The translations under genes and the position numbers were made by a program. Of a stretch of 64,000 nucleotides of DNA, positions 1-9,046 are shown piece by piece. Numbering within the stretch: the first letter of the stretch is position 1; every line of letters starts with the position of its first letter. The notes under the pieces are model-generated. The model was not told the origin of the DNA, did no database searches, and saw nothing but the letters and a program-made list of their open reading frames with translations. The stretch is from Gp1-AA133 sp964641665 (GTDB lineage Bacteria > Acidobacteriota > Terriglobia > Terriglobales > Acidobacteriaceae): contig CAZXKO010000013.1 of assembly GCA_964641665.1 (NCBI GenBank), forward strand, positions 124,001 through 188,000. The letters are read 5' to 3'.

Positions 1-23
1 CGCAACTCATTCCTGGAGGAGCT

Positions 24-1004
24 ATGACAAACCTGATCGCATCACGAATTCGGGTAATCCGGTATTGCGCCTCGTTCATTGCGCTGCTTGCCCCGCTTTC
101 GGTTTTGGCCGAGACGTGGCATCTGCAGGTCGGCGCGCAAACCGGCGACAAAGCCCATCAGGCGCTCGCCTTCTTGCCCAACGAGATTTGGATTCACCCC
201 GGCGACAGCATCGAATGGACCTTTCCGGCCGACGAGGTCCACACCGTCACCTTCCTCCAGCCGGGGCAGGCCCGCCCCTCCCGCTTGGTCGGATGTCCCG
301 GTTCCACCCCCGATTTCTCGATGTATGACGGCACAGCTTGTGTAAACAGTGGCATCTTGACCAGCGGTGCCACTTACACGGTCGATTTTCCCGTGAGCGG
401 AAACTTCAAGCTGGTGTGCTTGGCTCACCCTAACATGACAGCCACCGTCCATGTGCTCCCTGCATCTGACTTCTTGCCCCATAACCAGGAGTTTTACGAT
501 CGGCAGGCTGGCCGCCAGCGCGCCCGTTTGTTATCCGACGCGCAAGCCTCAGCGCACGTTCATTCCACGCACAATGGAGTTGTCGCCGGCGCTGGCAAAA
601 TCGCGGGCACCGGCGGAGGCACTGAAACCGCCTCGGTGATGCGCTTCATGGATGCGACCAAGGTTATCCATATTGGCGAGACTGTGGAGTGGACCACCGC
701 CGAGGCGGTCACGAGCCACACCATCACTTTTGGCCCCGAGCCAGACCCGCTTAATCAGATTCCTCCCTCTGCAAATGTCACAACCGATGCTGATGGCGCG
801 CGCCACGCCTTCATGAGCTCTCCTTCCGACACGGTTCATTCCGGATTCATTACCCAGTCGCCGCAAGATCGTACCGGCCTGGCTCAGTCCCCGCTGAGTG
901 CCACCCGATTTCGCGTGACCTTCACCCAGCCCGGCACTTATCAGTACAAATGCGTGTTGCACGACAATCTGGGAATGATCGGTGAAATCATCGTATTGCC
1001 ATAG
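24..1004 (+). CDS. secreted protein with two cupredoxin (type 1 copper) domains
   Basis: The product (326 aa) is probably an exported electron-transfer or copper protein. Residues 1-29 form a signal peptide ending in a VLA motif. Two plastocyanin-like domains follow, at about 30-145 and 200-326. Domain 1 offers His73 in EVHTVTF and the cluster Cys132, His135, Met138 in VCLAHPNM. Domain 2 offers His232 in SHTITF and Cys310, His313, Met318 in KCVLHDNLGM. All are classic type 1 copper ligands. The start is supported by a GGAGG Shine-Dalgarno at about 16-20. Family membership is clear; the redox partner is not. No copper-handling genes are nearby. Confidence 0.85.
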   Translation: MTNLIASRIRVIRYCASFIALLAPLSVLAETWHLQVGAQTGDKAHQALAFLPNEIWIHPGDSIEWTFPADEVHTVTFLQPGQARPSRLVGCPGSTPDFSMYDGTACVNSGILTSGATYTVDFPVSGNFKLVCLAHPNMTATVHVLPASDFLPHNQEFYDRQAGRQRARLLSDAQASAHVHSTHNGVVAGAGKIAGTGGGTETASVMRFMDATKVIHIGETVEWTTAEAVTSHTITFGPEPDPLNQIPPSANVTTDADGARHAFMSSPSDTVHSGFITQSPQDRTGLAQSPLSATRFRVTFTQPGTYQYKCVLHDNLGMIGEIIVLP

Positions 1005-1398
1005 TGGAGGACTTAACCGAAGAGGAGCTTCAGAACTCGCTCGACTGGTTCGATTACGATAATTGCGTTGCCGGGGCCTTTGATTTCGGAACCACTAGAC
1101 GCTTCATGACAATCCTCCCGCTACACAAAACCGGCGAGACGATGCGGACAGGCAATTGGGTTTTGTGTATTTCCCGAGATTCGGAACCGAGGGCCCGTTC
1201 AGCCGGGCAGGATGGGTTACTGCGTCCAGCTAAAACCGCCCCAGCATGCCTCTGGTGAAGAGCAAAAGTCAACCCGGGACCGAATATCAGCGCGAATCAG
1301 TGTCCACGCCGAGGCCATTCACAACGGTTGTATATGTGTGAATGTTATGGCTGTCCCCTCAATCAATAAGCGCAAGGTAGAAGTGTGCCGATCAGGAC
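1005..1398. other. 394-bp gap between convergent genes with two inverted repeats
   Basis: I see no convincing gene here. Two perfect inverted repeats are present. ACACAAAACC (1123-1132) pairs with GGTTTTGTGT (1159-1168) across a 26-base loop. CATTCACA (1316-1323) pairs with TGTGAATG (1337-1344) across 13 bases. Neither is followed by a T-run, so they are not textbook terminators. They lie between converging genes and could end transcription from either side or bind a dimeric regulator. Confidence 0.5.
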
Positions 1399-3303
1399 TT
1401 ACTTCGGCTCGGTAATCTGGAGAACCTGATTCTCCCGCAGCCCTTGAGTCACGACCTGTTTGCGGCCTGAAGGCCAGTCGACCTCAATGCGGTCGATTCT
1501 GTCCGCCTCACCCAGGCCAAAATAAAGGGGCAGAACGCTTTGCGACAAGTAGCCTGATTTGCCATCGTTGTATTTGGTATAGACATGTCCCCCGGCGTGC
1601 AGGCGCACCGTCGCGCCGAGTCCATTGCGGTTCGAAGCTGTCCCCACGAGTGCAACCTTGAGCCAGCGAATTGGCCTGGTCTGAGCCAGATCGCTGATGA
1701 GCACTTGAGGCTCGGAATTGAAATCATTGGTCACAATGTCGAGATCGCCGTCATTGTCGAGATCGAACATAACTGAAGATCGGCTTGAGCGCGGAGCCAT
1801 CACAGTAATTTTCCCCTTCCGCTCCGCGCAGACCTTCTGATTCAACGGACCCAGCCCCCGCTGCGAGCAGTCCATCGTGAACCACGGAGTGTAAATCTCT
1901 TTACGCGGCTCGATTCCGAGCAGGAACTCGGCGTCCAGAAACTTCTCGCCCCGGTTGTTCAAGAGCATGGAGTTGATCCCGTAGCGGAATGGAAAACTCA
2001 TCCCGGACGTGATGAATATGTCATCCCAGCCGTCCGCGTTGATGTCGCCAACGCTTACGCCCCAGGGCCAGTAATTCTCCACTCCCAAGCGATCTGAGAT
2101 CTCCTCGAATTTTCCGTTCCCCAGATTGTGATAGAAAGCATTGCCCCAGATATAGTCCGTCAGGGAAGCTTGCAGATAAGTCTCCGGCCAACGCATGTTG
2201 GATTTCACCTTCTCGTGGTCCGGCGTGACAGGCTCACTCATGTCCGAGTGCATGTCGGTCACGATTAAGTCCATGCGCCCGTCATTGTCGAAATCAAAAA
2301 ACTTGACGCCCATCGCCCCCCAGGGAGTTTTCGGAAAGTACTGCTCGGTCTTGTCGACGAACTTCTTGCCACCCACGTTTTCATAATAGTGATCGTGCCC
2401 CTGCATGTTCAGAAAGAACACGTCGGGGAATCCGTCTCCATTCAGGTCGGCAAAGCTTGCATCCCCGCACCACCCCTCGGGCCGCAAGCCCACTTCCGCG
2501 GTCACGTCCTGGAACCGGTTGTGTCCCATATTCTTGTAAAGCACGGGATACTCGAAGCGGTCCGGATACAGGTGCCCTGAAAACGCATCCGCCAATCCGA
2601 CGTACTGGCCCTGAGCCCCTTTTTCGTTGTTAGTGTACCTGCCGACGTTGCACACCAGCAGATCGACGAGGCCGTCGTTGTTGTAGTCGAAAAAGACAGC
2701 TCCGGAAGAGTGAGCGCTGAGATCGAGGCCAGATGCCATAGTGATGTCCTGGAAGTGCCCATGCCCGTCATTTTCGAAGAGCGCATTGCCGCCAAGGACC
2801 GTGGTGACGAATAAGTCTTGGTCGCCGTCATTGTCGATGTCGGCAAACGATGCGGTGACGCTGATCCGGCCTGGCAGCCCGACCCCTGCTTCTTTCGTGA
2901 TGTTCTTGAACTTGCCGTCGCCCAGATTCATCCAGAGTTCATTACCGCCGACCTGATTCACGAAATAAATGTCAAAAAGCCCGTCGCCGTCGACATCCGC
3001 GACCGCAATGCCGGTACCGTGATCGTAATGCACCGGTTTGTAGTCGATAGTGGCATCGTCGACAACGTGTTCGACGAAAGTGATTCCACTCTCTTTCACC
3101 TTATCGGTGAAGTGGAACTGATGAAAAACGTTGAACCGATCCACGGTCTGCTGCTGCGCTTTGGCTCGTGCTGCAAGGGAACCCACTCCGATGTCCGGAT
3201 CTGGATAGCGAACCAGGGGCGCTGAGTCGCTCGAAGCGCACACCAACACAGCAATCAGTGGAAGGAGTGCGATCGAGAGGGCCCGAGTTTCACGGCAGGT
3301 CAT
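1399..3303 (-). CDS. FG-GAP/VCBS repeat protein with C-terminal ASPIC/UnbV domain
   Basis: This 634-aa exported protein belongs to the CRTAC1-like family. It starts with a signal peptide ending near CASSDSA. Repeats with the calcium-binding DxDxDGxxD pattern follow (for example VADVDGDGLFDIYF, FADIDNDGDQDLFV, FFDYNNDGLVDLLV), expected to fold as a beta-propeller. The last 90 residues (NRNGLGATVRL, FGLGEADRIDRIEVDWPSG) are an ASPIC/UnbV domain. The frame stays open upstream to 3660, but I chose ATG 3303 because AAGGTG precedes it at the right spacing and a signal peptide begins there. The function in bacteria is poorly known; an adhesive or extracellular enzyme-associated role is a guess. Confidence 0.85.
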   Translation of the reverse strand: MTCRETRALSIALLPLIAVLVCASSDSAPLVRYPDPDIGVGSLAARAKAQQQTVDRFNVFHQFHFTDKVKESGITFVEHVVDDATIDYKPVHYDHGTGIAVADVDGDGLFDIYFVNQVGGNELWMNLGDGKFKNITKEAGVGLPGRISVTASFADIDNDGDQDLFVTTVLGGNALFENDGHGHFQDITMASGLDLSAHSSGAVFFDYNNDGLVDLLVCNVGRYTNNEKGAQGQYVGLADAFSGHLYPDRFEYPVLYKNMGHNRFQDVTAEVGLRPEGWCGDASFADLNGDGFPDVFFLNMQGHDHYYENVGGKKFVDKTEQYFPKTPWGAMGVKFFDFDNDGRMDLIVTDMHSDMSEPVTPDHEKVKSNMRWPETYLQASLTDYIWGNAFYHNLGNGKFEEISDRLGVENYWPWGVSVGDINADGWDDIFITSGMSFPFRYGINSMLLNNRGEKFLDAEFLLGIEPRKEIYTPWFTMDCSQRGLGPLNQKVCAERKGKITVMAPRSSRSSVMFDLDNDGDLDIVTNDFNSEPQVLISDLAQTRPIRWLKVALVGTASNRNGLGATVRLHAGGHVYTKYNDGKSGYLSQSVLPLYFGLGEADRIDRIEVDWPSGRKQVVTQGLRENQVLQITEPK

Positions 3304-3623
3304 GGGTGTCACCTTTCTGTGAGAAACGCGCTCCTTCGGATGAATCTCCGGAAAGGCGGGTGTTCCCCCTAGTCCGGAGCAGGAAGCCGGTCCCCGGACG
3401 TTCGCCTCCCCGATGCGATAGTTTCGGCCAACGGTATGTCTCGTGACAAGTGGAAGGCGATTGACATGTGACCTTTGATTCCTTGATATACCGTGCGGGA
3501 TGTACTGGTCTGGAGAATCGCTCCGGCAACCAATCTCCGGTGCTAACCGGATCGGCATGACCTCGTCTATCTGCACCGAATGCAGATTCCGGCGAAGGCC
3601 GGAACCTCCCGGCGGAGGCGCCC
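3304..3623. other. 320-bp divergent intergenic region
   Basis: This gap separates the minus-strand ASPIC gene from the plus-strand gene at 3624 and should hold both promoters. I see one candidate plus-strand promoter at 3461-3489 and no conserved gene. The upstream open frame of the ASPIC gene crosses part of it but its translation looks like random GC-rich coding. Confidence 0.5.
3461..3489 (+). promoter_or_regulatory. candidate sigma-70 type promoter
   Basis: A perfect TTGACA (3461-3466) is followed after 17 bases by TGATAT (3484-3489), a weak -10 box. It would drive the gene at 3624, leaving a 5' leader of about 130 bases. This rests only on the -35 match and spacing. Confidence 0.35.
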
Positions 3624-4250
3624 ATGCCCCGGATACTCTTAGCGGTTGTTCTTTTCGCACCCAGCCTCGTTCTCCTTGCCCAGACGGAAACTCCGAAACC
3701 TGCCTACGATTTTTCCCTGCCGCGCCAAGAGCGGATCAAACTGGCGCTGAGCGCGGCGCCGGCGGAAATCTCGGGCAAGGCGACCGTGTATCTGCTGGAA
3801 CGCAGCGGCTATGTGAAAGTTCAGGACGGAACGAACGGGTTCTCCTGCTTCGTCGACCGCCAGAACCCTTTGAATCTCGAGCCCACCTGCTTCGACGCGG
3901 AAGGCAGCGCCACCACGCTGTTGAGCCGGTTCTACGCCGAGGAGCAGCGCGCCAAGGGCAAGACGGAAGAAGAGATCAAGGCGGGGATCGAAGATGGGTA
4001 TAAGACCGGGAAATTCCACGCGCCACGAAAGCCCGGGATCGTCTACATGATGTCCGACAAGGGTTACCTGCTTGTGCCCGGGACTAACAAACTGGTTAAC
4101 CTCCCTCCGCACCTGATGTTCTATGCGCCGTATGCGACGGATAAAGACATCGGGGCGTCGCCTCCCGCCGCGAATATGCCTCACCTGATTCGGGCGGGGC
4201 AGCCGGACGCCGTTGTGATTGTGATCCCGGGACCGACAGCGGATCACTAA
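3624..4250 (+). CDS. secreted protein of unknown function
   Basis: I do not recognise this 208-aa protein. It has a clear signal peptide (residues 1-20, hydrophobic core LLAVVLFAPSLVLLA), then a soluble domain. It contains two cysteines in FSCFVDR and EPTCFD that could form a disulfide in the periplasm, and a helical stretch RFYAEEQRAKGKTEEEIKAG. A GGAGG ribosome binding site lies just before the ATG. It converges with the receiver-domain gene at 4350. No enzyme motif is visible. Confidence 0.7.
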   Translation: MPRILLAVVLFAPSLVLLAQTETPKPAYDFSLPRQERIKLALSAAPAEISGKATVYLLERSGYVKVQDGTNGFSCFVDRQNPLNLEPTCFDAEGSATTLLSRFYAEEQRAKGKTEEEIKAGIEDGYKTGKFHAPRKPGIVYMMSDKGYLLVPGTNKLVNLPPHLMFYAPYATDKDIGASPPAANMPHLIRAGQPDAVVIVIPGPTADH

Positions 4251-4349
4251 AGCACGCAGGGTGGCTGTTCGGTTGTTGAAGGACCACGGAAGTGGCCGCG
4301 CGAGCACCCGGCCTGAACGGATTCAGATCCGCTTCGGCTAGAACGGTAG

Positions 4350-6524
4350 TTAGTCTTTCTTGGTTTCGCCAGATAATTTCTTCGCGATTTCTTCGACGAT
4401 CCGGGGACGCAATTCGGCGAGTACGCTGTCGACGATGCTGGCAATCGCTTTCGCGTCCGCCGCGCCGGCCGGGGCAGTGTCGTGCGGAGCAGCCGCGGAG
4501 GGCTCTGTTTCGGCCTTGACGGGCTCGACAGGAACATCTTCCTTGGAGGGCGCACGCTTCGGCGCTGCTCCCGCGATCGAATCGCGGATGTTCTTCCAGT
4601 TGGCAACCATATCTTCTGCTCCTTCGGCAATCTCGGTCTCCAGAATCCGGATCTCCGGAATCCGGGCTTTCGGAGTTTGGTGGTCCGGCAGGGCGGCCGG
4701 GGGCGCTGAGGCGGCCTGAGGACTTTCGATCTCTGTGATCGATTGCGGCGCGTCGACCGGCGCACTCGAGGCAACCGACGTCACGACCTCCGCTTCCGGA
4801 CGCGGCTGCACAGATTCAATGATCGCCGCTTCCTGGAGAACGAGCTGCACACCGGCTGCGACCGGGGCGACGTCACCAGCGCCCGCGGCGGAGGCCATCG
4901 CGTACACTGCCGGCTCCTCTGCGCCCTCGGGTTGTGGCGTTCGGGCGGGTGGCACTTCGGGGAGCGGCTCGGCGACGGCCGCCACCGACTCGGGCTGCGT
5001 GACCGCAGCCGACGCTTCGGCCGAGGCGCGGGGTGGCTCTCCGGCGGCCACGGCGGCATACGCCTGTTCCATTTCTCGTTCCAGCGAGAGCGTGGCCTCG
5101 CCGGCTCCGAGGGCGACTTCCTCAGCGATCCAGCGGGGACCGGCGATGTGCGCCTTAACCGTTGCCGCGTCGACCTGAGCGGTCATGTTTAAAAGTGAGA
5201 AGGACGCTTCGTGACTCTTTCCACTGCCGTTGGTGCCGCTGCTCAACGGGGACATGTTTTCGGCCGCGGGCATCAGCGATTGCAGCGCGGCCATCACCTC
5301 GTCGTCGGCAGACGGAGCAACCACGGCCGGGGCTGGAGTTTCTGGGGTGGCCGCAACGGGAGCCGCGACGACCTCCGCAGGCGGTGCCGACGGCACAGCT
5401 TCGGGTGCGGTGCTCTCCGCCACAACTGGCATCTCCGTCGACGGTGCGACGACTTGCGGTTCCGCCTGCTGAGCTTCCAGCGTTGGAAGCGACTCTAGCT
5501 GCGCCGGTTGGGCTGCGGCCACCTCGACGGGCGCTGCCGCCACGGCTTCAGCCGGTGCCGGAACCTGCTGGGGCACTGCTACAGCCTGTTCCACCACACT
5601 CTCGATTTTTTCCGCTTGAGCCCCGGTGGCCGGCTCGGCCGGAGCGATCTGTACATCGAGCACCGCACTCTGGATTTCATTCTGAACTTCGGAGCTTTGT
5701 ATTTCAGGCGCGCTCGCGAACGTGACCGGAGCCGGCTCTTCCGCTGCTGCGGGGGTAGCCTCTATTTCAACCGGAGCCGCGAGCACCGGTTCGGGCGCGG
5801 TCGTCTCCGCGGCTGGAGCAGCCCCGTTGAGCCGGGCCGCCGCGGCCGTAATCGCCGCGATCTCTTCCGGAGTAATGTCGGAGGGCAGGCCGGCGGGTAT
5901 TGGCCGCTCGAAGGTGTCTTCAGTTTCTTTGCCTTTTGCGCGCGACTTCTTGCCCGTCTCTTCCGCGCGCAGGTCGCGAAAGCCCTTGCCCTGCGTCGCC
6001 GCATAGTCGACGTCCGGCTCGGGGTCGCGCTTCTTGCCGGTGGGAATCCGCAAGCGAGCCTTCCAGCTCGCATCGTCTTCGGCCCGGTCGTCGGCTTCGA
6101 CCGCAGCCGCCGCTTTTGCAAAACGCCCCGGCTTGTACGGCTCCGCCTGCGGAACAATCTTGCCTTCGAGCTTGGTCAAGGCGGCCAGCAGTTCACTGGC
6201 CTCGAACGGCTTCACCACGAATGCATCGGCCCGGGCCCGGCGCGCTTCTTCGGGCTTAAAAGGCTCCAGTTTGCCCACCGTCAGGAGAACGGGAATGCGG
6301 GATGTTTCTTTGTTCTCCTTGATCCGCTGGCAGACTTCCAGCCCGCTGTACCCGGGCATATAGACGTCCAGCACGATCAGGTCGGGCTTCTGCTCCAATA
6401 TCTTCTTTAAAGCGGCCGACCCGTTATTTACGGTAACCACTTCGTAACCGGCGTCCGTGAGAATCTTCCGCCCCATGTTTTGGGCGGTCACACTGTCGTC
6501 GGCGAGCAGTATTTTGCGGGCCAA
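4350..6524 (-). CDS. receiver-domain (CheY-like) protein with long disordered Ala/Pro/Glu-rich tail
   Basis: Residues 1-120 are a complete response-regulator receiver: acidic pair Asp9/Asp10, phospho-acceptor Asp53 in LIVLDVYMPG, Thr82 and Lys105 in VVKPFE. No output domain follows. Instead about 560 residues are rich in Ala, Pro, Glu and Val and look disordered, ending in an amphipathic helix (SIVDSVLAELRPRIVEEIAKK, about 695-716). The start is TTG at 6524, preceded by AAAGGA; the next in-frame ATG would delete the first receiver strand. The total of 724 aa far exceeds a single-domain regulator (about 125). No histidine kinase is adjacent, so the signal and the role of the tail are unknown. 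Confidence 0.85.
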   Translation of the reverse strand: MARKILLADDSVTAQNMGRKILTDAGYEVVTVNNGSAALKKILEQKPDLIVLDVYMPGYSGLEVCQRIKENKETSRIPVLLTVGKLEPFKPEEARRARADAFVVKPFEASELLAALTKLEGKIVPQAEPYKPGRFAKAAAAVEADDRAEDDASWKARLRIPTGKKRDPEPDVDYAATQGKGFRDLRAEETGKKSRAKGKETEDTFERPIPAGLPSDITPEEIAAITAAAARLNGAAPAAETTAPEPVLAAPVEIEATPAAAEEPAPVTFASAPEIQSSEVQNEIQSAVLDVQIAPAEPATGAQAEKIESVVEQAVAVPQQVPAPAEAVAAAPVEVAAAQPAQLESLPTLEAQQAEPQVVAPSTEMPVVAESTAPEAVPSAPPAEVVAAPVAATPETPAPAVVAPSADDEVMAALQSLMPAAENMSPLSSGTNGSGKSHEASFSLLNMTAQVDAATVKAHIAGPRWIAEEVALGAGEATLSLEREMEQAYAAVAAGEPPRASAEASAAVTQPESVAAVAEPLPEVPPARTPQPEGAEEPAVYAMASAAGAGDVAPVAAGVQLVLQEAAIIESVQPRPEAEVVTSVASSAPVDAPQSITEIESPQAASAPPAALPDHQTPKARIPEIRILETEIAEGAEDMVANWKNIRDSIAGAAPKRAPSKEDVPVEPVKAETEPSAAAPHDTAPAGAADAKAIASIVDSVLAELRPRIVEEIAKKLSGETKKD

Positions 6525-6746
6525 GGGGTGTCCTTTGGTGAAGGGGGAGATACCGCGAAATTAAACTGAGTGTCACTGCAAGTCAACGTGCCGAAGTGAC
6601 TAGGCACGTTACTTGGGGACATGGCTGCTGGGAAGAACACCGCACCGAGGCTCATCGCAAGCGTTCGCCGACGAAAAATGACGGATTTCGGGGGCGAGTT
6701 GGCCGGCCCCCCCGTCGGGAGGGCCGCATCCTTAGCTCGGCATCCT
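6525..6746. other. 222-bp intergenic region between two minus-strand genes
   Basis: This holds the promoter side of the receiver-domain gene and the 3' end of the BamD-like gene. Apart from the GC-rich hairpin at 6705-6725 I see no recognisable element. Confidence 0.4.
6705..6725 (-). terminator. GC-rich hairpin downstream of the BamD-like gene
   Basis: GGCCCCCCC (6705-6713) pairs with GGGAGGGCC (6717-6725) through a 3-base loop, with one G-U pair in the RNA. It lies just after the stop codon of the minus-strand gene at 6747. No U-tract follows, so it may only protect the mRNA 3' end. Confidence 0.35.
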
Positions 6747-8162
6747 TTAGAACGGAATGATCTTGTGCAGACCTTTTTTCTTCTTCTTCTTGCTGGATGA
6801 GCTGCCAGATGGTTCGCTGGAAGACGAACTGGAACTGGCCTTGTCGGCGGCCTGGTTGGCCTCAGGGGTCTGAATCTCGTTTACCTGCGCCGGCGGCGGC
6901 AGAGCCTGGCCGCCGTTGTCGGCGGGTTCCGGCTTCAACTCATTGGAGTCGGCGGGTGCACTGGGTTTCAGCTCGTTGGGATCGGGAGCCTCGGGCGGTG
7001 GTGCCGAACTGTCGGTGGGCGAAGCATCGGACCGGGGCGTGGGTTGGTTCGGAGGTGGCCCTCCGCCGTTCTTCACTTCCACCGAGATGTTGCTCGATCC
7101 GCCCGGGGCAGGAGCCATGAGGGCGGCGGTCGCGGCGGTCACCACCTCGTGGCCACCCATCACCTTGGGGTCGACCAGCGTGGGCTCGCCGACCTTCGTG
7201 GCCATTGAGACATCTGGATGCTTCTTGAATCCGAGAGTCAGGTGGCTCAGCATGCTGGGCGAACGCCGGCTGTCCTCCTCCGCCTTGTTCTGAGCGATGG
7301 CTGCCGGCGTCGCTTTGGGAACCGGCCGGTGCAGGGCTTCCAAACGCTTCTGGGCATCCTCGGCGCGATCCATCATGGGATAGCGGGTCAGGATCTTGGA
7401 ATATGCATCGGCCGCTTTCTTGGTGAAGTCCTCGATCAAGCGTGCCTTCGCTGCCTCGTTCCCGGGCCGGGCCCGAACCATCGCGATCTCGCCCTCGTAG
7501 GATTGGCCCAACAGATATAGAGCGTCATCGACGTGGCTGTACAACGGGTAGCGCTCCACTAGCGAGTTCAACCGGGCGATGGCGGCCGGCATCGATTGGC
7601 GCAGATAGTAGAAGCGTCCAATCTCATACTCGCGCTCACCCAGGATTTCCTGCACTTCCAGCAGGCGCTGCTTGGCCTCGGGAACGAGCTTCGAATCGGG
7701 ATACTGCAAGACCAGAGTGCGGTACTCCTCTTCCGCGCGCATGGCGTGGGTGTAGTCGCGGTCGGGCTTCTCCATCTCCTGGTAGTGGATGTTGGCGATC
7801 TTCAGCTGCGCCTCGGCCGCCTCAGGCATGTTGGGGAAGAAGGTCTCGAAGTCCTTGTATTCGATTTCAGCTTGGGCGAACGCGGCCGAGCCGCCCTCGG
7901 CGTACCAGGAATCACCCACCGCGAGCTTGGCGCGCGCCACGAATTCCGAGTCGGGGTAAGTGTTGATCAGCGTCTGCAGGGTCATGCGGGCGACGTCGAA
8001 GCGGTTGTGCTTCATCGCATCCATGGCGCGGTCGAACAGAACCTTGTCGGGTTGCTTGGAACCGACGTTCGCCAGCGGGTTGTTGACCTTCTTATTGGTG
8101 CAGGCGGCTGTGAAAGCCAGCAGCGCACCCAGCAGGACGACGCACGAAACTCGACGGCGCAT
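6747..8162 (-). CDS. bamD: BamD/YfiO-like outer-membrane assembly lipoprotein with long C-terminal tail
   Basis: BamD is a periplasmic lipoprotein of the BAM complex that inserts beta-barrel proteins into the outer membrane. The N-terminus has a lipoprotein-type signal ending at Cys (FTAAC). Residues about 35-290 carry TPR-like helices typical of the family (FDVARMTLQTLINTYPDSEF, YRTLVLQYPDSKLVPEAKQR). E. coli BamD has about 245 residues. This one has 471 because a Pro/Ser/Ala-rich disordered segment follows, ending in a serine run, six lysines and GLHKIIPF. I chose ATG 8162, preceded by GAGG, over the ATG at 8183, which has no ribosome site. The rpe gene lies 76 bp upstream on the same strand. 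Confidence 0.8.
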   Translation of the reverse strand: MRRRVSCVVLLGALLAFTAACTNKKVNNPLANVGSKQPDKVLFDRAMDAMKHNRFDVARMTLQTLINTYPDSEFVARAKLAVGDSWYAEGGSAAFAQAEIEYKDFETFFPNMPEAAEAQLKIANIHYQEMEKPDRDYTHAMRAEEEYRTLVLQYPDSKLVPEAKQRLLEVQEILGEREYEIGRFYYLRQSMPAAIARLNSLVERYPLYSHVDDALYLLGQSYEGEIAMVRARPGNEAAKARLIEDFTKKAADAYSKILTRYPMMDRAEDAQKRLEALHRPVPKATPAAIAQNKAEEDSRRSPSMLSHLTLGFKKHPDVSMATKVGEPTLVDPKVMGGHEVVTAATAALMAPAPGGSSNISVEVKNGGGPPPNQPTPRSDASPTDSSAPPPEAPDPNELKPSAPADSNELKPEPADNGGQALPPPAQVNEIQTPEANQAADKASSSSSSSEPSGSSSSKKKKKKGLHKIIPF

Positions 8163-8238
8163 AGAAACCTCGGGAGAAATCATTGCCGGGCTCGACCCGG
8201 ACCGGCAGACAAAGTGCGTCTGCCGCTTATGTGAACTG

Positions 8239-8913
8239 TCAGACTTTTTGCAAGGTCGCTTCGGTGGCGGCCTTCAAAAGCCTCTGGGCGTTAGTCTTTG
8301 GATCACCATTGCCGAACACGGCGTTGCCTGCCACCAGAATTTCTGCGCCCGCCCGGACCACCTCGGCCACGGTGTCGAGCGCAATCCCGCCGTCGACTTC
8401 GATACGGTAATTCAGTCCCCGCTGGGCCCGGATCTGCACCAGCTTGCGCATCTTGTGCAACGAGTTGGGCAGGAACTTCTGCGCTCCAAAGCCCGGGTTT
8501 ACCGACATAACCAACACATAATCAACAATATCGAGCACTTCGGTCAAGGCATCGACTGGTGTCGCCGGGTTGATCACGACACCGGCCTGGGCGCCGTGAC
8601 TGCGGATCAGGTGCAAAGTCCGGTTTAGATGCCGGGTGGCCTCCTGATGCACGGAAACCCAATCGGCTCCAGCCTCGATGAAGACCGGGATGAACTCGTC
8701 AGGATTCTCGATCATCAGGTGGCAGTCGAGCGGCAGCTCGGTCGCCTTGCGCAGGGACTTCACCACGGGCGGCCCGATGGTCAGGTTGGGAACGAAGTGG
8801 CCGTCCATGATGTCGACATGGACCACGGTCCCGCCGCCTTCGGTGGCACTACGGACCTGGTCCGCCAGATGGGCGAAGTCCGCCGACAATATCGAAGGTG
8901 CGAGTTCGATCAA
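8239..8913 (-). CDS. rpe: ribulose-phosphate 3-epimerase
   Basis: It interconverts ribulose 5-phosphate and xylulose 5-phosphate in the pentose phosphate pathway. The 224-aa length is normal. Motifs APSILSADF, HVDIMDGHFVPN and MSVNPGFGAQKF are present. Metal ligands and catalytic acids are His32, Asp34, His65 and Asp174, all conserved. The only plausible start is TTG at 8913; the ribosome site is weak (AGG very close to the start). It may be cotranscribed with the BamD-like gene downstream. Confidence 0.95.
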   Translation of the reverse strand: MIELAPSILSADFAHLADQVRSATEGGGTVVHVDIMDGHFVPNLTIGPPVVKSLRKATELPLDCHLMIENPDEFIPVFIEAGADWVSVHQEATRHLNRTLHLIRSHGAQAGVVINPATPVDALTEVLDIVDYVLVMSVNPGFGAQKFLPNSLHKMRKLVQIRAQRGLNYRIEVDGGIALDTVAEVVRAGAEILVAGNAVFGNGDPKTNAQRLLKAATEATLQKV

Positions 8914-9046
8914 ACCTGGGTCTCGCGCAGGGAAATCCTTGTGGAAATTCTAACATGGGGGTTCATCCGACGTCGGTCGGGGCCGCGGTCATGGCCCGCG
9001 TGCTAAAGTCACTGGACTCCTGCCGTCGAGACAGACCATCCCGATC

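Noticed and set aside
1004..1258. An 84-codon frame from GTG 1004 overlapping the cupredoxin stop
   Set aside because: There is no ribosome site, no recognisable domain, and it crosses an inverted repeat. It may be random.
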